A DNA stretch of 64,000 nt from Flaviflexus salsibiostraticola (GCF_003952265.1 NZ_CP034438.1:2108001-2172000); one strand, 5' to 3'; shown: positions 33,569-43,028, counted from the stretch's first letter. Numbers and translations are program-made. Notes: a model not told the origin generated them from the sequence alone.

Positions 33569-33879
33569 TCCGCCGCTGACAGAGCGAGCGCCACTCACAC
33601 GCGAGGGCAGCTTTCCCTTGGCCTTGTCAGCGGTCATGCATCCGCTCGGGAATTCAGCGCCCAACGGTGTCATCGGTCGGGGATCCACGCGTCCATTTGA
33701 GCTGACACCAGTGTGCGGCAGAGTCGCGATACGCTGCCAGTGGGCGAGATCGGGTGGATGAGCGACCGTGTCTGCCTCGACGGACTGAAGGGTGCTGTCG
33801 CGTCGGCACAGTTCTGGGGCCAGCCGTCAGGCTGGCCCCAGGGTGTCCCCGTCAGCTCGGCTGGCTGGGGTTCGTGGTC
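33569..33879. other. intergenic region, terminator only
   Basis: No gene seen. The 300 bp between the reductase gene (plus) and a small minus-strand gene contains one strong hairpin (33814-33841). Minus-strand frames here are shadows of the reductase gene. Confidence 0.5.
33814..33841. terminator. terminator hairpin
   Basis: CTGGGGCCAGCC pairs over 12 bases with GGCTGGCCCCAG around GTCA. It lies downstream of the minus-strand gene at 33880 and can also end the plus-strand reductase transcript. Confidence 0.65.
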
Positions 33880-34092
33880 TCAGTAGTGGCCGGGCGGGTC
33901 GCTGGCAGGGAAGGATTCCTCGCCCCACTCGTCGATGATGTCGTCGGCGTCGTGGCGCAGCTTCTCCCGCTCCTCCTCGAGGGCGATGGCCTTCGCCTCG
34001 TCGTCGGCGACGTCCGATGCGTCGGCCGTGCCTGATTCGGGCTCGTACTTGTTGGTCGACTTCATGACGAAATCGGCTGGATCGGTCTCCAT
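33880..34092 (-). CDS. small acidic protein with EESFPASDPPGHY tail
   Basis: This 70-residue protein has a highly acidic middle (DEAKAIALEEEREKLRHDAD) and the C-terminal signature WGEESFPASDPPGHY. Similar tails (EESFPASDPP) occur in many short bacterial proteins of unknown role. The ATG at 34092 has GAGGA upstream, and it lies 4 bp below the stop of the epimerase fusion, so the two are co-transcribed. Confidence 0.75.
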   Translation of the reverse strand: METDPADFVMKSTNKYEPESGTADASDVADDEAKAIALEEEREKLRHDADDIIDEWGEESFPASDPPGHY

Positions 34093-34096
34093 GTCC

Positions 34097-35812
34097 TCAC
34101 TCCTCATGTCGCTCATCTCCTTCAGAACCCTCCGGGGAGAACGTCGGCACGTCGTCCCGGAAAGCTCTGCCTCGAGCATACTCGTGCACCTCGTCCAGCG
34201 CTCTGACCTGCTCCCACACATCCTCCTCGAGGCTTGCGAAGATGTTCGGGTCCAGGCCGAGATCCTCCGCGTTGTCGTGGAGCACCTGCCAGCCGCCGAG
34301 CTTGCCGACGACGGCTGAGCGCATGAGCTCCGCCTCGAGGACGAGCGTCATGGGGGAGCGGGACAGGACACGATTGTTGAGCTTGAGTCGGCCCACGTGC
34401 TCGCCCACCCAGGCGGCCGCCTGGCGGTAGGGCTTCTGCTTGAACCCGAGATCGTGGATGATCTGCTGGAGCAGGGCGCGCTCGCGGCGGATCTTGTCCG
34501 CCACCTGGGAGATCTGCGGATAAACGGGGGTGTCGACGAAGTCCTTCTCCATCCGCTCGATCCGCTCCGTCCCCGCCGTCGCACCCGTCAGGTGATCGGA
34601 GAGGTAGAGCTCGATGAGGTCCTTCGTTACCCGGTCGGAGATCCCGGACGCGCCGCGGCCGAACTCGCCCTGGGGAGCATCTCCCCGAAGCGACACATCC
34701 TCATCCCCACTCGGTGTCTCCTCCGAGGCGCCCTCACCGACGGTTGTGCGCATGCCCGGCACGGTCGAGTAATCGCGATCGCGGGGCCGCAGCGGGACGG
34801 AGTCGCCGCCCTCGCCCTTGATCATGGCGGCGATGAGTTCGCGGAGCGCGTCGGCCGCGGAGTGGGTCGGATGCCAGCCGAGTTCGGTCTTGGCGCGGCT
34901 GTTGTCCATCATCGGCACAGACAGCGCCATGTCGATCCAGCCCGCGTCCATCGCCACCATGTTCGTCTTGTGGCTGCCCGCGATCGCGGCGCGAACGAGG
35001 CCCGCGGGAAGATGCACGTAGCGGCCCTGGCCGACGATGTCGGCGAGATCCTGCGGGGTGAGAATATCGTCCGCGCAGATGTTGAACGCACCGCCGGCCC
35101 GCTTGACGGCAGCGAGCGCGTAGGCCTCGCCGATGTCGTCCGCGTGGACGGCCTGCACTCCTGACAGGCCCTTCGGCAGCGGCAGCACGGGCGGTGTCAT
35201 CTTGTCGAGCGCCTGGACGGGGACATGGGTGCCGAGGAAGTAGCGCTGGATCTCCGAGGCGGCCGGGGCCTGGAAGATGAGGGCGGGGCGGATTCGGGTA
35301 ACGGTGATGTTCGGGTAGGCGGCCGAGAAGTCATCGAGCACGCGCTCCTGCGCCGCCTTGTCGACGCTGTAATGGGAGGTCTGAATGCCCTCGGTCGGCC
35401 ACTCCTCGTCGCGCACAGCCTGCTCGGAATCGGGCGAGTAGGCGGCGACGGAGGAGGCGACAATGAGGTGCTTGACGCCCGCCTCGACGGCGGCCTGGGC
35501 GACATGAGCGGTGCCGTGCACATTGACCCTGCGAAGCAGGTCCCGCTCGTCGTTCGGCTGGATGAGCCACGCGAGGTGGATGACGGTGTCGACACCTTGG
35601 AAGGCCTCCCGCAGCCGGTCGAGCGCATCCTCCTCATGAATGGCGGCGCCGACATCAATCGACTCCCACTCGCACCCGACATAGGGTTCCGCGTCCATGT
35701 CCGGCATGCGGCGGGCGATGCCGAGGATCGAATCGACCTCGTCCTTCTTCTTCAGCGCCCTGAGCACGGATGTGCCGGCGTTTCCGGTTGCTCCAACAAC
35801 TGCGACTCGCAT
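34097..35812 (-). CDS. NAD-dependent epimerase fused to an all-helical C-terminal domain
   Basis: This 571-residue protein has two parts. Residues about 1-350 form an extended short-chain epimerase/dehydratase domain: nucleotide motif GATGNAGTSVL, then VIHLAWLIQPNDERDLL, active-site YSVDK (Tyr near 157) and RIRPALIFQAP. After a charged linker (about 350-400) comes a helical region with DLIELYLSDHLTGATAGTER, RERALLQQIIHDLGFKQKPY and EAELMRSAVVGKLGGWQVLH. That region resembles free-standing ferritin-like helical proteins of actinobacteria. The fusion suggests the two act together; substrate unknown. Confidence 0.85.
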   Translation of the reverse strand: MRVAVVGATGNAGTSVLRALKKKDEVDSILGIARRMPDMDAEPYVGCEWESIDVGAAIHEEDALDRLREAFQGVDTVIHLAWLIQPNDERDLLRRVNVHGTAHVAQAAVEAGVKHLIVASSVAAYSPDSEQAVRDEEWPTEGIQTSHYSVDKAAQERVLDDFSAAYPNITVTRIRPALIFQAPAASEIQRYFLGTHVPVQALDKMTPPVLPLPKGLSGVQAVHADDIGEAYALAAVKRAGGAFNICADDILTPQDLADIVGQGRYVHLPAGLVRAAIAGSHKTNMVAMDAGWIDMALSVPMMDNSRAKTELGWHPTHSAADALRELIAAMIKGEGGDSVPLRPRDRDYSTVPGMRTTVGEGASEETPSGDEDVSLRGDAPQGEFGRGASGISDRVTKDLIELYLSDHLTGATAGTERIERMEKDFVDTPVYPQISQVADKIRRERALLQQIIHDLGFKQKPYRQAAAWVGEHVGRLKLNNRVLSRSPMTLVLEAELMRSAVVGKLGGWQVLHDNAEDLGLDPNIFASLEEDVWEQVRALDEVHEYARGRAFRDDVPTFSPEGSEGDERHEE

Positions 35813-35829
35813 CTGTCCACTCCTTCACA

Positions 35830-35848
35830 CCCCGGCGCTGCGCCGGGG
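35830..35848 (-). terminator. short GC hairpin after the glycosyltransferase gene
   Basis: CCCCGGCG pairs with CGCCGGGG around CTG, 18 bp upstream of the epimerase gene and about 210 bp after the glycosyltransferase stop. It is too short and lacks a T-run; it may be a weak terminator or a leader element. Confidence 0.3.
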
Positions 35849-36059
35849 ATTCGTCACGCTAATGCCACTTTCTGGGAATACCTGCAAATACCTCTGGTCC
35901 TCTACTGCACCGCCGGTTCCTCTCCGTGAGATCCGGGATGCGCCGCGCCTGGCCGTTTTCTGACGGGGGCCGCGCGGGTGCTGCCACGGAGACGTTCCGG
36001 TGCGGAGTGAGGGTCGCTCGCGAGTCGCATCTCCGTCGGGTCGGCCGGGGTTAGGGTCG

Positions 36060-37469
36060 CTACAGCTGGGTGCGCCTAACGCGGATGTCCTCGCCGGCGC
36101 CCCGCAGGCGCACCTGGCGGGCGCGGGCCTCCTCGACGCGGGCGGCGAGGCGGATTCTCGTCTCCTCGTCCTTGAGCGCACGGTCCCGTCTTCGCGCTCG
36201 CTCGATACGATCGAACTCGACGAAATCGTCGACCGGGGAGCCGACTTCTATGTCCTTCTCCGCACAGAGCCTCTCGTAGACCTGCTCGGTGTCGCGTGCG
36301 ACCTGCGGCCACGCGTACCGCTCGCGGGCTCGGGTGATGCCGTGCCGACCGAGTTCGCTCGCAAGGCCGGGATTGTCGAGGAGAAGGGCCGCTGCGGTGG
36401 CGATGGCCTCGGGCGCGTGCGGCGGCACGAGCAGACCCGTCAGTCCGTCGACCACCGTGTCGGCGAGACCGCCGACCTTGGCGGCGACGACCGGGACACC
36501 GCACGCCATCGCCTCGAGGGGGACGATGCCGAAGGGCTCATACCAGGGCGTGCAGGCGACGAGCGAGGCGCTGCGGAAGATGGCGGGCATGTCTGCCCGC
36601 GGGACGTGGCCGCGCAGGAAGACGCGGTCGGCGACGCCGAGCTCCTCTGCCACCTCCGTCAGGCGCATCGCCTCATTGTCGCCGCTCAGGTCGCCGGAGG
36701 ATCCGCCGCCTATGATGTGCAGCTCGACATCGTCATACCCACGGCGGACAAGGTGGGCGAGGGCGCTGATGCCGAGATCCATCCCCTTGCGGGCGACGAG
36801 CCGGCCAACGGAGACGATGCGGCGGGCGCCATTCGTCGCCTCCGGAGTGACATCTGCCCGGAACAGCCTTAAGTCGACGCCGCTCGGGACGACGGTCGTC
36901 TTGCCGGCGTCGATGCCCATCGCCTCAAGCTCCCGCACCTCGTCGTTGCAGGTCGCGATGATGTGGGTCGAGTCGAGCCCGACCTGGGGTTCGAGGTGGA
37001 CGCGATCGGGCGGGCTCGTGTCGAGCGCGCCCTGGTGGCGCCGCTTGACCGTGCCCAGCGCGTGGAACGTGTGGACGAGGGGGACGCTGAGTCCGGCCTG
37101 GTCCAGCGCCTCGCGACCCGCGAGGCCCGACATCCAGAAGTGAGTGTGGACGACGTCGGGGATGGTGTCAGGATGCTGACCCCAGTAGGCGGCGATTCCC
37201 TGGCCGAGGGCGGGCATGAAGGGAAGCATGTCGTCCTTCGAGATGGAATCGGCGGGGCCGGCGGCAACGTTGACTACCCGCACCCCCTCGGCGAAGGCGA
37301 CTGTCTCGGGTAGGTCTGCCCGATCGCGCCGCGCGAAGATAGTGACGTCGTGGCCGCGTTCGCCGAGGGCTTGGGCGAGCGCCGCCACGTGGACGTTCTG
37401 GGCTCCTGCATCGACCCCGCCCACTGTGGCAAGCGGGCTGGCGTGCTCCGATATCATCGAGATCTTCAT
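36060..37469 (-). CDS. GT4-family glycosyltransferase
   Basis: This 469-residue glycosyltransferase has the GT-B fold. The N-terminal motif SEHASPLATVGGVDAGAQNV is typical of sugar-nucleotide-dependent family 4 enzymes acting on lipid or nucleoside acceptors. The C-terminal half has IVSVGRLVARKGMDLGISAL and the EX7E motif in YEPFGIVPLEAMACGVPVVA. The closest general type is MshA or sucrose-phosphate-synthase-like enzymes. The last 60 residues are a charged helical tail with many Arg. It follows a small gene by 3 bp. Confidence 0.85.
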   Translation of the reverse strand: MKISMISEHASPLATVGGVDAGAQNVHVAALAQALGERGHDVTIFARRDRADLPETVAFAEGVRVVNVAAGPADSISKDDMLPFMPALGQGIAAYWGQHPDTIPDVVHTHFWMSGLAGREALDQAGLSVPLVHTFHALGTVKRRHQGALDTSPPDRVHLEPQVGLDSTHIIATCNDEVRELEAMGIDAGKTTVVPSGVDLRLFRADVTPEATNGARRIVSVGRLVARKGMDLGISALAHLVRRGYDDVELHIIGGGSSGDLSGDNEAMRLTEVAEELGVADRVFLRGHVPRADMPAIFRSASLVACTPWYEPFGIVPLEAMACGVPVVAAKVGGLADTVVDGLTGLLVPPHAPEAIATAAALLLDNPGLASELGRHGITRARERYAWPQVARDTEQVYERLCAEKDIEVGSPVDDFVEFDRIERARRRDRALKDEETRIRLAARVEEARARQVRLRGAGEDIRVRRTQL

Positions 37470-37472
37470 GGC

Positions 37473-37721
37473 CTATCGCCTTTCGTGGCTGCCGCCGGCG
37501 CCGCCGGCATGCGGTGAGGTGAGGAGTCGGCTGAGCACCCTGTCCCAGTCGGCGAGGACGCGGTCGAGATCGCGGCGGGCGAAGGCGAATGAGTAGGCCG
37601 CCTCGCTCATGCGCCGCGTCTCATCGGCGATGAACCCGCAGACCGCATCGCAACGCGCGGTCGTGGAGAAGTCATCGGTCGCGGGCGGCACTGCCCGGAT
37701 TGAGATCTGCCGCAATCCCAT
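37473..37721 (-). CDS. small hypothetical protein upstream of the glycosyltransferase
   Basis: This 82-residue frame contains DAVCGFIADETRRMSEAAYS and DLDRVLADWDRVLSRLLTS, helical segments that resemble the C-terminal end of family 4 glycosyltransferases. It may be a truncated paralogue or an independent small gene coupled to the enzyme 3 bp downstream. The upstream ATG at 37787 is possible but its first 22 residues have shadow-like composition. Confidence 0.45.
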   Translation of the reverse strand: MGLRQISIRAVPPATDDFSTTARCDAVCGFIADETRRMSEAAYSFAFARRDLDRVLADWDRVLSRLLTSPHAGGAGGSHERR

Positions 37722-38058
37722 GGGCGCCCCTCGGGGTCTCTGGATGGCCGTTCGCACGACGGAGTGCTGGCTGCGTACCATGGCCATCCACTGGTGGTGT
37801 GATATGGCTCATGGTCCATCGTGACCTGCAGGTTTGCAAGTGGAAGGGGCTTGAATGGGAGCCCGGTTCGTGGAGCCGAAGAGCGCTCTTCTAAGCAATC
37901 TGCGGTTTTCGCCGTGAAATATCGGAATAAAGTCTTTCAGGAGGCTCCCAGGACGCGGACCACGTTGGTGCAGGGGCCCAGTGATCGCCGTAGGTGGGGC
38001 ATGTCGTGGTCCCCGCGTCCGAGGCCCGCCTATGCTTGATGAGGAGAGGAGCGCAGTG
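37722..38058. other. intergenic region between divergent genes
   Basis: No supported gene. The 337 bp separate the minus-strand glycosyltransferase operon from the plus-strand deacetylase gene and should hold both promoters. Short frames on both strands are unconvincing. Confidence 0.45.
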
Positions 38059-38793
38059 ATGAATGATCGACTGGCAGTGCTGCCGGACAGCGGGTGGGAG
38101 CGGGTGCTCTGCATCGTCGCCCACCCCGACGACATGGAGTACGGGGCCTCGGCCGCGGTGTCCGCATGGACATCGCGAGGCATCGAGGTCATCTACGCCC
38201 TGCTGACAGCCGGTGAGGCCGGCATGGCCGAGCCGCCGGAGATCGTCGCACCGCTGCGCCGGGCCGAACAGGAGGCCGCGTGTGACACCGTGGGCGTCAG
38301 CGACCTCCGGGTCCTCGACCATCCGGATGGCATGCTCGTCGCCGACCTCGACCTCAGGCGGGACATCGCGACCCTCGTGCGCGAGACGAAGCCGGATGCG
38401 GTGCTCACCGCCAACTTCGACTTCGAGGCCTACGGAGGACTCAACCAGGCCGACCACCGGGCCGCCGGCATCGCCGTCATCGACGGCGTGCGGGACGCCG
38501 CCAACCCGTGGGTGTTCCGGGAGCTCGGCAGGGACGGACTGCGGGCCTGGAAGACGAAGGCGATCCTCGTCGCCGGGCACCCGGAACCCACCCATGCCGT
38601 GCCCGTCAGCGGGCGAGACGTTGAGCGTGCCGTGCGGTCGCTCGAGTGCCACGAGGCCTACCTCGCGCACATCGGAGATCACCCGGAGCCTTCCGTCTTC
38701 ATCCCCGAGATCCTCGCCGAGGGCGGCAGGGCCAGCGGCGCCGAGCATGCCGTCGTGCTCCGGGTCTACGATCTCGGCGGACTCGGCGACTGA
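38059..38793 (+). CDS. PIG-L/LmbE-type deacetylase
   Basis: This 244-residue zinc deacetylase has the metal motif VAHPDDMEYG (His-Pro-Asp-Asp), the second His in NQADHRAAGIAVIDG and the segment DLRVLDHPDGML. Family members remove N-acetyl from GlcNAc-linked compounds, including mycothiol precursors (MshB, Mca). The subfamily with AHPDDMEYG is mostly uncharacterised. The ATG at 38059 follows GAGGAGAGGAG. An upstream in-frame ATG at 38032 is possible. Confidence 0.88.
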   Translation: MNDRLAVLPDSGWERVLCIVAHPDDMEYGASAAVSAWTSRGIEVIYALLTAGEAGMAEPPEIVAPLRRAEQEAACDTVGVSDLRVLDHPDGMLVADLDLRRDIATLVRETKPDAVLTANFDFEAYGGLNQADHRAAGIAVIDGVRDAANPWVFRELGRDGLRAWKTKAILVAGHPEPTHAVPVSGRDVERAVRSLECHEAYLAHIGDHPEPSVFIPEILAEGGRASGAEHAVVLRVYDLGGLGD

Positions 38794-38894
38794 GTCGCGC
38801 GGCCTGCTGCCGCCTGGTACGGGCCCGGGGCGCGCAGTCGGCCAGGCGTAGAATGGTTCGGTGCTCCCGGGCGGTGCGCGGAGGAGGAGCTGGC

Positions 38895-39647
38895 ATGGCA
38901 TTCACGACTGCGAACACGGTCGAGGAGTTCAGGAGGAACCTGGACGACGTTCAGCGGCGGATCGATGCCGCGGCGATGCGTGCCGGCAGGGACCCCCAGA
39001 GCATCCGCCTTCAGCCGGTGTCGAAGACCGTCTCGGAGGAGCGGATCCGCAACGCCATCGCGGCGGGCTGCACGCGGCTCGGTGAGAACAAGGTCCAGGA
39101 GGCGAAGTGGAAGCACGCCGCCCTCCTCGACACCGGGGTCGAATGGTCGATCATCGGCCATCTCCAGAGGAACAAGGCCAAGGATGTTGTGGCCTTTGCC
39201 AGCGAGTTTCACGCCCTTGATTCCCTCCGCCTGGCGGAGGCCCTCGACCGCCGTCTGCAGGCGGCCGGCCGCAGCCTCGATGTCTACGTCCAGGTCAACA
39301 CCTCCGGCGAGGAGTCGAAGTACGGCATCGATCCTGACGATCTGCCCGAGCTGCTCATGAGCCTGCGGGGCCTCGATTCACTCAACGTACGCGGTCTCAT
39401 GACCCTCGCGATCTTCACCGACGATCAGGAGGCGGTGCGCCGCTGCTTCCAGATCCTGCGGCGGCTGCGGGACGAGATGAGGGACCTCGATCCTGAGCTG
39501 GTCGGGCTCGGCGAGCTGTCGATGGGCATGTCGGGCGACTTCGAGACCGCGATCGAAGAGGGTGCCGATGTCGTTCGGGTTGGGCAGTCGATCTTCGGCG
39601 CGCGGCCCACTCCTGACAGCGACTACTGGCCGACTGCCGCGCACTGA
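38895..39647 (+). CDS. YggS/PROSC-type PLP homeostasis protein
   Basis: This 250-residue alanine-racemase-like barrel has the PLP Lys in QPVSKTVSEERI (Lys44). GCTRLGENKVQEAKWKHAAL, WSIIGHLQRNKAKD, VYVQVNTSGEESKYG and LSMGMSGDFETAIEEGADVV are all diagnostic. It buffers pyridoxal phosphate in the cytoplasm. Usually yggS sits with cell-division genes (ftsZ, sepF) in actinobacteria; here it stands alone. The ATG at 38895 has GGAGGAGG upstream. Confidence 0.93.
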   Translation: MAFTTANTVEEFRRNLDDVQRRIDAAAMRAGRDPQSIRLQPVSKTVSEERIRNAIAAGCTRLGENKVQEAKWKHAALLDTGVEWSIIGHLQRNKAKDVVAFASEFHALDSLRLAEALDRRLQAAGRSLDVYVQVNTSGEESKYGIDPDDLPELLMSLRGLDSLNVRGLMTLAIFTDDQEAVRRCFQILRRLRDEMRDLDPELVGLGELSMGMSGDFETAIEEGADVVRVGQSIFGARPTPDSDYWPTAAH

Positions 39648-39884
39648 CGGCGCGCCCGCTCCACTCGGCGTCCATCTTCGTGCGCGGGTGGTCCATGCTC
39701 GATGGTCACGCCGGGACGGTTCGAATCGAGGCAACCGGTCGCGCGAACAGCTCCGCACGGGTGCGGATGATCGCCATAGGGTCGCAGGAACATCGCACCC
39801 AGAGTAATGTGAAGGGAGACACGTCGAAAGCGTGCCGTGAGTGCGTGAGCCATCGCGCTAGATCCTGACAACAACGAGGTAGTC

Positions 39885-40883
39885 ATGTCACAAGCAAAAA
39901 AGATCATGAACGATCCCGAGAATCTCGTCGATGAGACTCTCGATGGACTGGTCGCCATCTCGAACGGGCTGCTGGCCCGCGAACCCGGCTCGAGGGTGGT
40001 TCGTTCGACCAAGATCGAACAGGGTAAGGTCGGCCTGCTGGTCGGCGGCGGCTCCGGCCACGAGCCGATGTACGGAGCCTTTGTCGGCCCCGGCCTCGCC
40101 AACGCATCCGTTTCGGGCGACATCTTCGCAGCGCCCGCACCCCAGCACGTCCAGGAGGCCATCGAGGCCGCCGACGCAGGGGCCGGTGTCCTCATCGTCT
40201 ACGGCAACTACGCCGGCGACGTCATGAACTTCGACATGGGTGCCGAGACGGCCGAGGAGGACAGCGACATCGAGTCGAAGACCGTCCTTGTCCGCGACGA
40301 TGTCGCGACCGACGACTACGAGGGCCGCCGCGGCATCGGCGGCGCCTTCTACGTTGTCAAGGCCGCGGGTGCCGCCTGCGCGAAGGGCATGTCCCTCGAG
40401 GAGGCCGCCGAGGTTACTGAGCGCGTCCAGTACAACACCCGCACGATCGGTGTGGCCGTCCGCGCCGGCATCCTCCCCGACACCGGCAAGCGCACCTTCG
40501 AGCTCGGCGATGACGAGATGGAGATCGGCCTCGGCATGCACGGCGAGGTCGGCGTCGAGCGGTCGAAGATGATGACCGCCGATGAGGTGGCGAAGAAGAT
40601 GGTCGACATGGTCGCCGACGATCTGCCCTACGAGTCGGGCGACCGGGTTGCCGTCTACATCAACAACCTCGGCGCGACGACGCAGATGGAGCTCCTCATC
40701 GTCTACCGCAAGGTTGCCGAGCTCCTCGCGGAGCGGGGGCTCAAGGTGGAGCGCACCGACATCGGCGCCCACTTCACCTCCCAGGACATGGCGGGCTTCT
40801 CGCTCACCCTCCTCAAGCTCACGGACGAGATCGCCGAGCTCATCGACGCACCCTGCGAGTCCGTCCCGTTCACACAGGGCTGA
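39885..40883 (+). CDS. dhaK: dihydroxyacetone kinase subunit DhaK
   Basis: This 332-residue subunit binds dihydroxyacetone covalently through a His. GGGSGHEPMYGAFVGPGLAN and SGDIFAAPAPQHV are the typical entry, and the hemiaminal His is in GLGMHGEVGVER (about residue 219). It is followed after 3 bp by dhaL. The ATG at 39885 follows GAGGTAG. No PTS donor subunit dhaM is adjacent, so phosphate must come from a dhaM elsewhere or the pair uses another donor. Confidence 0.93.
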   Translation: MSQAKKIMNDPENLVDETLDGLVAISNGLLAREPGSRVVRSTKIEQGKVGLLVGGGSGHEPMYGAFVGPGLANASVSGDIFAAPAPQHVQEAIEAADAGAGVLIVYGNYAGDVMNFDMGAETAEEDSDIESKTVLVRDDVATDDYEGRRGIGGAFYVVKAAGAACAKGMSLEEAAEVTERVQYNTRTIGVAVRAGILPDTGKRTFELGDDEMEIGLGMHGEVGVERSKMMTADEVAKKMVDMVADDLPYESGDRVAVYINNLGATTQMELLIVYRKVAELLAERGLKVERTDIGAHFTSQDMAGFSLTLLKLTDEIAELIDAPCESVPFTQG

Positions 40884-40886
40884 GGC

Positions 40887-41519
40887 ATGGCAGAGACAGT
40901 CAACGCTGAACAGCTCCGCCAGATCCTCTCGGCTGCGTGCCAGGCGATCGTCGACGCCCGCGAGGAGCTCGGCGAAGCCGACCGCGCGACCGGCGACGGC
41001 GACCACGGCACCGGCATGGCCCGAGGGTTCGGGGCGGCGCTCGCCGCCCTCAAGGACGCCGAGCTGCCGACCGTGGGAGAGGCGTTCAAGACCGTCGGCG
41101 CGGCCGTGCTCAACACGAGCGGCGGAGCCTCCGGCGCCGTGTTCGGGACGATGTTCCGGGCACCCGCCAAGGGCCTCGACGGGGACACGCTGGACGATGC
41201 CGGGTTCGCCGAGGCCCTCGAGGTCTCGGCCGAGAAGGTCCGCTCACGAGGCAAGGCCGAGCCGGGCCAGAAGACCATGCTCGACGCCCTCATCCCCGCC
41301 GCCGAAGCCGCCCGCGGAGCGGTCGGCCAGGGCCTGCCGGCGGTCGCCCGCGCAGCGGCCGAAGCGGCCGAACGCGGATCCGAGGCGACGAAGGACATGG
41401 TCGCCAAGGTCGGCAAGGCCAAGTCGCTGGGGGAGCGGAGCCTCGGCCACCGTGACCCCGGCTCGATCTCGGTCACGATCCTCCTCAACGCCATTGCGGA
41501 GGGCATCGAGGCCGCATAA
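40887..41519 (+). CDS. dhaL: dihydroxyacetone kinase ADP-binding subunit DhaL
   Basis: This 210-residue helical barrel carries the ADP. The Mg-binding Asp cluster is in ATGDGDHGTGMARGF. NTSGGASGAVFGTMFRA, EPGQKTMLDALIPA and LGHRDPGSISVTI are canonical. It is co-transcribed with dhaK (3-bp gap) and ends 45 bp before a strong hairpin. Confidence 0.93.
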   Translation: MAETVNAEQLRQILSAACQAIVDAREELGEADRATGDGDHGTGMARGFGAALAALKDAELPTVGEAFKTVGAAVLNTSGGASGAVFGTMFRAPAKGLDGDTLDDAGFAEALEVSAEKVRSRGKAEPGQKTMLDALIPAAEAARGAVGQGLPAVARAAAEAAERGSEATKDMVAKVGKAKSLGERSLGHRDPGSISVTILLNAIAEGIEAA

Positions 41520-41564
41520 ACCTGCCGCACACGCCATGAAGGGATGGCGCTGCGGCAGACAGGC

Positions 41565-41589
41565 GGGGGCAGGTCAATGACCTGCCCCC
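41565..41589. terminator. bidirectional terminator between dhaL and DUF2254 gene
   Basis: GGGGGCAGGTCA and TGACCTGCCCCC form a 12-bp perfect stem with a one-base loop as written, so the stem is effectively shorter. An imperfect hairpin (CTGCCGCA/TGCGGCAG, 41522-41558) lies just before it. Both sit between converging genes. Confidence 0.7.
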
Positions 41590-41741
41590 ACCGCTGTCGT
41601 GGTGGCTATTTGCACGGGCCGTTGCCACACTGCTGGCTGACATGCGGTTGGTTCTTGCGCGGCTGGGTCTCGCGCGGCCGGTTCGCAAGCGGCTGGTCGC
41701 CAAACCGCTCTCTGTGCCGGAGACCGTCCGGGCGGACGTTT

Positions 41742-43028
41742 CTACGCCGGAGGCTCTGTCTTCTCCGCGTCGAGAATGCGCCGGGCCCGCTCGACCGACG
41801 AGTTCACGTGATCGGCTGCAGCGGTCCCGAGGTCATCGACCATGTCCCGCAGCAGCCCGGGAATCATGGCGGAGTCCTTGCCATAGAAGTGGACCTCGCG
41901 CACAACCTCCTCGAGCATGTCGGATACCGACTGGGGTTGATGAACGACGCGAACCTCGCCGTCGCTGTTCGCCATGTAGGGGCTCGGCTCGACCACGGTG
42001 ACGAGGTACCGGAAGATCCGGTGGAGTTCTTGGACTGCTTGAACTGCGGTCGCGGGATCGTTGATGCCGGGGGAGAGGGCTCGGTCCGCGATGTCGACGA
42101 GCTGGCGCAGGCCGAAGGCGATGTCCTGATGGAGCTCCCGTTCGGTACGCAGCTCGAAGGCGGAATGGATGTGCCTCAGGTCGGACTCGCTCGGGTCCCC
42201 GTCCCACCAGATGCTGAGGAGCGGCTGACCCTCGACAAGGAAGTCACCCACAGGGCGGTCGATGGTCATGACTGCCTCGTTGCGATCGGCCCATGCCATG
42301 AGCCTCTTGTAGTTGATCCACACGAGCGAGCCGTGACCGGTTGCCGTGACCTTCGTTCTCGGGTCGCCCGGGCGCGGTGACCATCCCGGACCCTGCGTCA
42401 GCCCAGTCTCCTCCTCGGTCACCGGGTACAGGCGTCTCGCGAGCGCCAGCGTCTCCTCGCCGATCTCCGAGATAGCCTGCGACACCTTCATCGACGACGT
42501 GATGAGGTGGATGAAGGCGAGGAATAGTCCGATGCACCCGAGGACGAGCAGGAAGGACAGCGTGACAGCGGCGCGCGGGACGAAGGCGGTGATGTCCTCG
42601 TCCTCGCTCCAGACATAGCGGAGCACCGTGAGGGAGTAGATGAACGTGCCGAGGAAGATGCCGAGGGTCGCCTGGACGACCCTGCTGGCGAGGAACCCGG
42701 AGAGCATGCGGGGGCTGAACTGGCTGCTGACAAGCTGAAGGACGACGAGCGTGATCGAGAAGGTCAGGCCGGTCACCGAGATCGTCGAAGCGGCGATCGT
42801 GCCCAGCACCTCCCGAGCCGCATCGGGGCCGCCCTCGAAGGCAAGCGGAAGCGGCTCAGACAGCGCCCGCTCCCACCGCGGCAGGAGGAAACCGACGAGG
42901 ATCGCGGCAATGACGCTTGCCGCGGGAATCGCCCAGAACCGCGACCACAGGCGGCCCCAGCGGGTCCTCTTCGGAATGTCCGGAATCGATCCGCGGATCC
43001 GGTGCGTGTCATCGTTCGCGTCGCTCAT
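41742..43028 (-). CDS. DUF2254 membrane protein
   Basis: This 428-residue protein has four membrane helices in its first 170 residues (IPAASVIAAILVGFLLP, TIAASTISVTGLTFSITLVV, LGIFLGTFIYSLTVL, LVLGCIGLFLAFIHLIT). A cytoplasmic region with GDFLVEGQPLLSIW and ALSPGINDPATAVQAVQEL follows, the DUF2254 signature. Function unknown; often near stress or transport genes. Confidence 0.85.
   Translation of the reverse strand: MSDANDDTHRIRGSIPDIPKRTRWGRLWSRFWAIPAASVIAAILVGFLLPRWERALSEPLPLAFEGGPDAAREVLGTIAASTISVTGLTFSITLVVLQLVSSQFSPRMLSGFLASRVVQATLGIFLGTFIYSLTVLRYVWSEDEDITAFVPRAAVTLSFLLVLGCIGLFLAFIHLITSSMKVSQAISEIGEETLALARRLYPVTEEETGLTQGPGWSPRPGDPRTKVTATGHGSLVWINYKRLMAWADRNEAVMTIDRPVGDFLVEGQPLLSIWWDGDPSESDLRHIHSAFELRTERELHQDIAFGLRQLVDIADRALSPGINDPATAVQAVQELHRIFRYLVTVVEPSPYMANSDGEVRVVHQPQSVSDMLEEVVREVHFYGKDSAMIPGLLRDMVDDLGTAAADHVNSSVERARRILDAEKTEPPA

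Noticed and set aside
39888..41006. 372-residue minus-strand frame opposite dhaK
   Set aside because: Antisense shadow of dhaK; high content of Val/Gly/Asp from third-position GC, with no domain.
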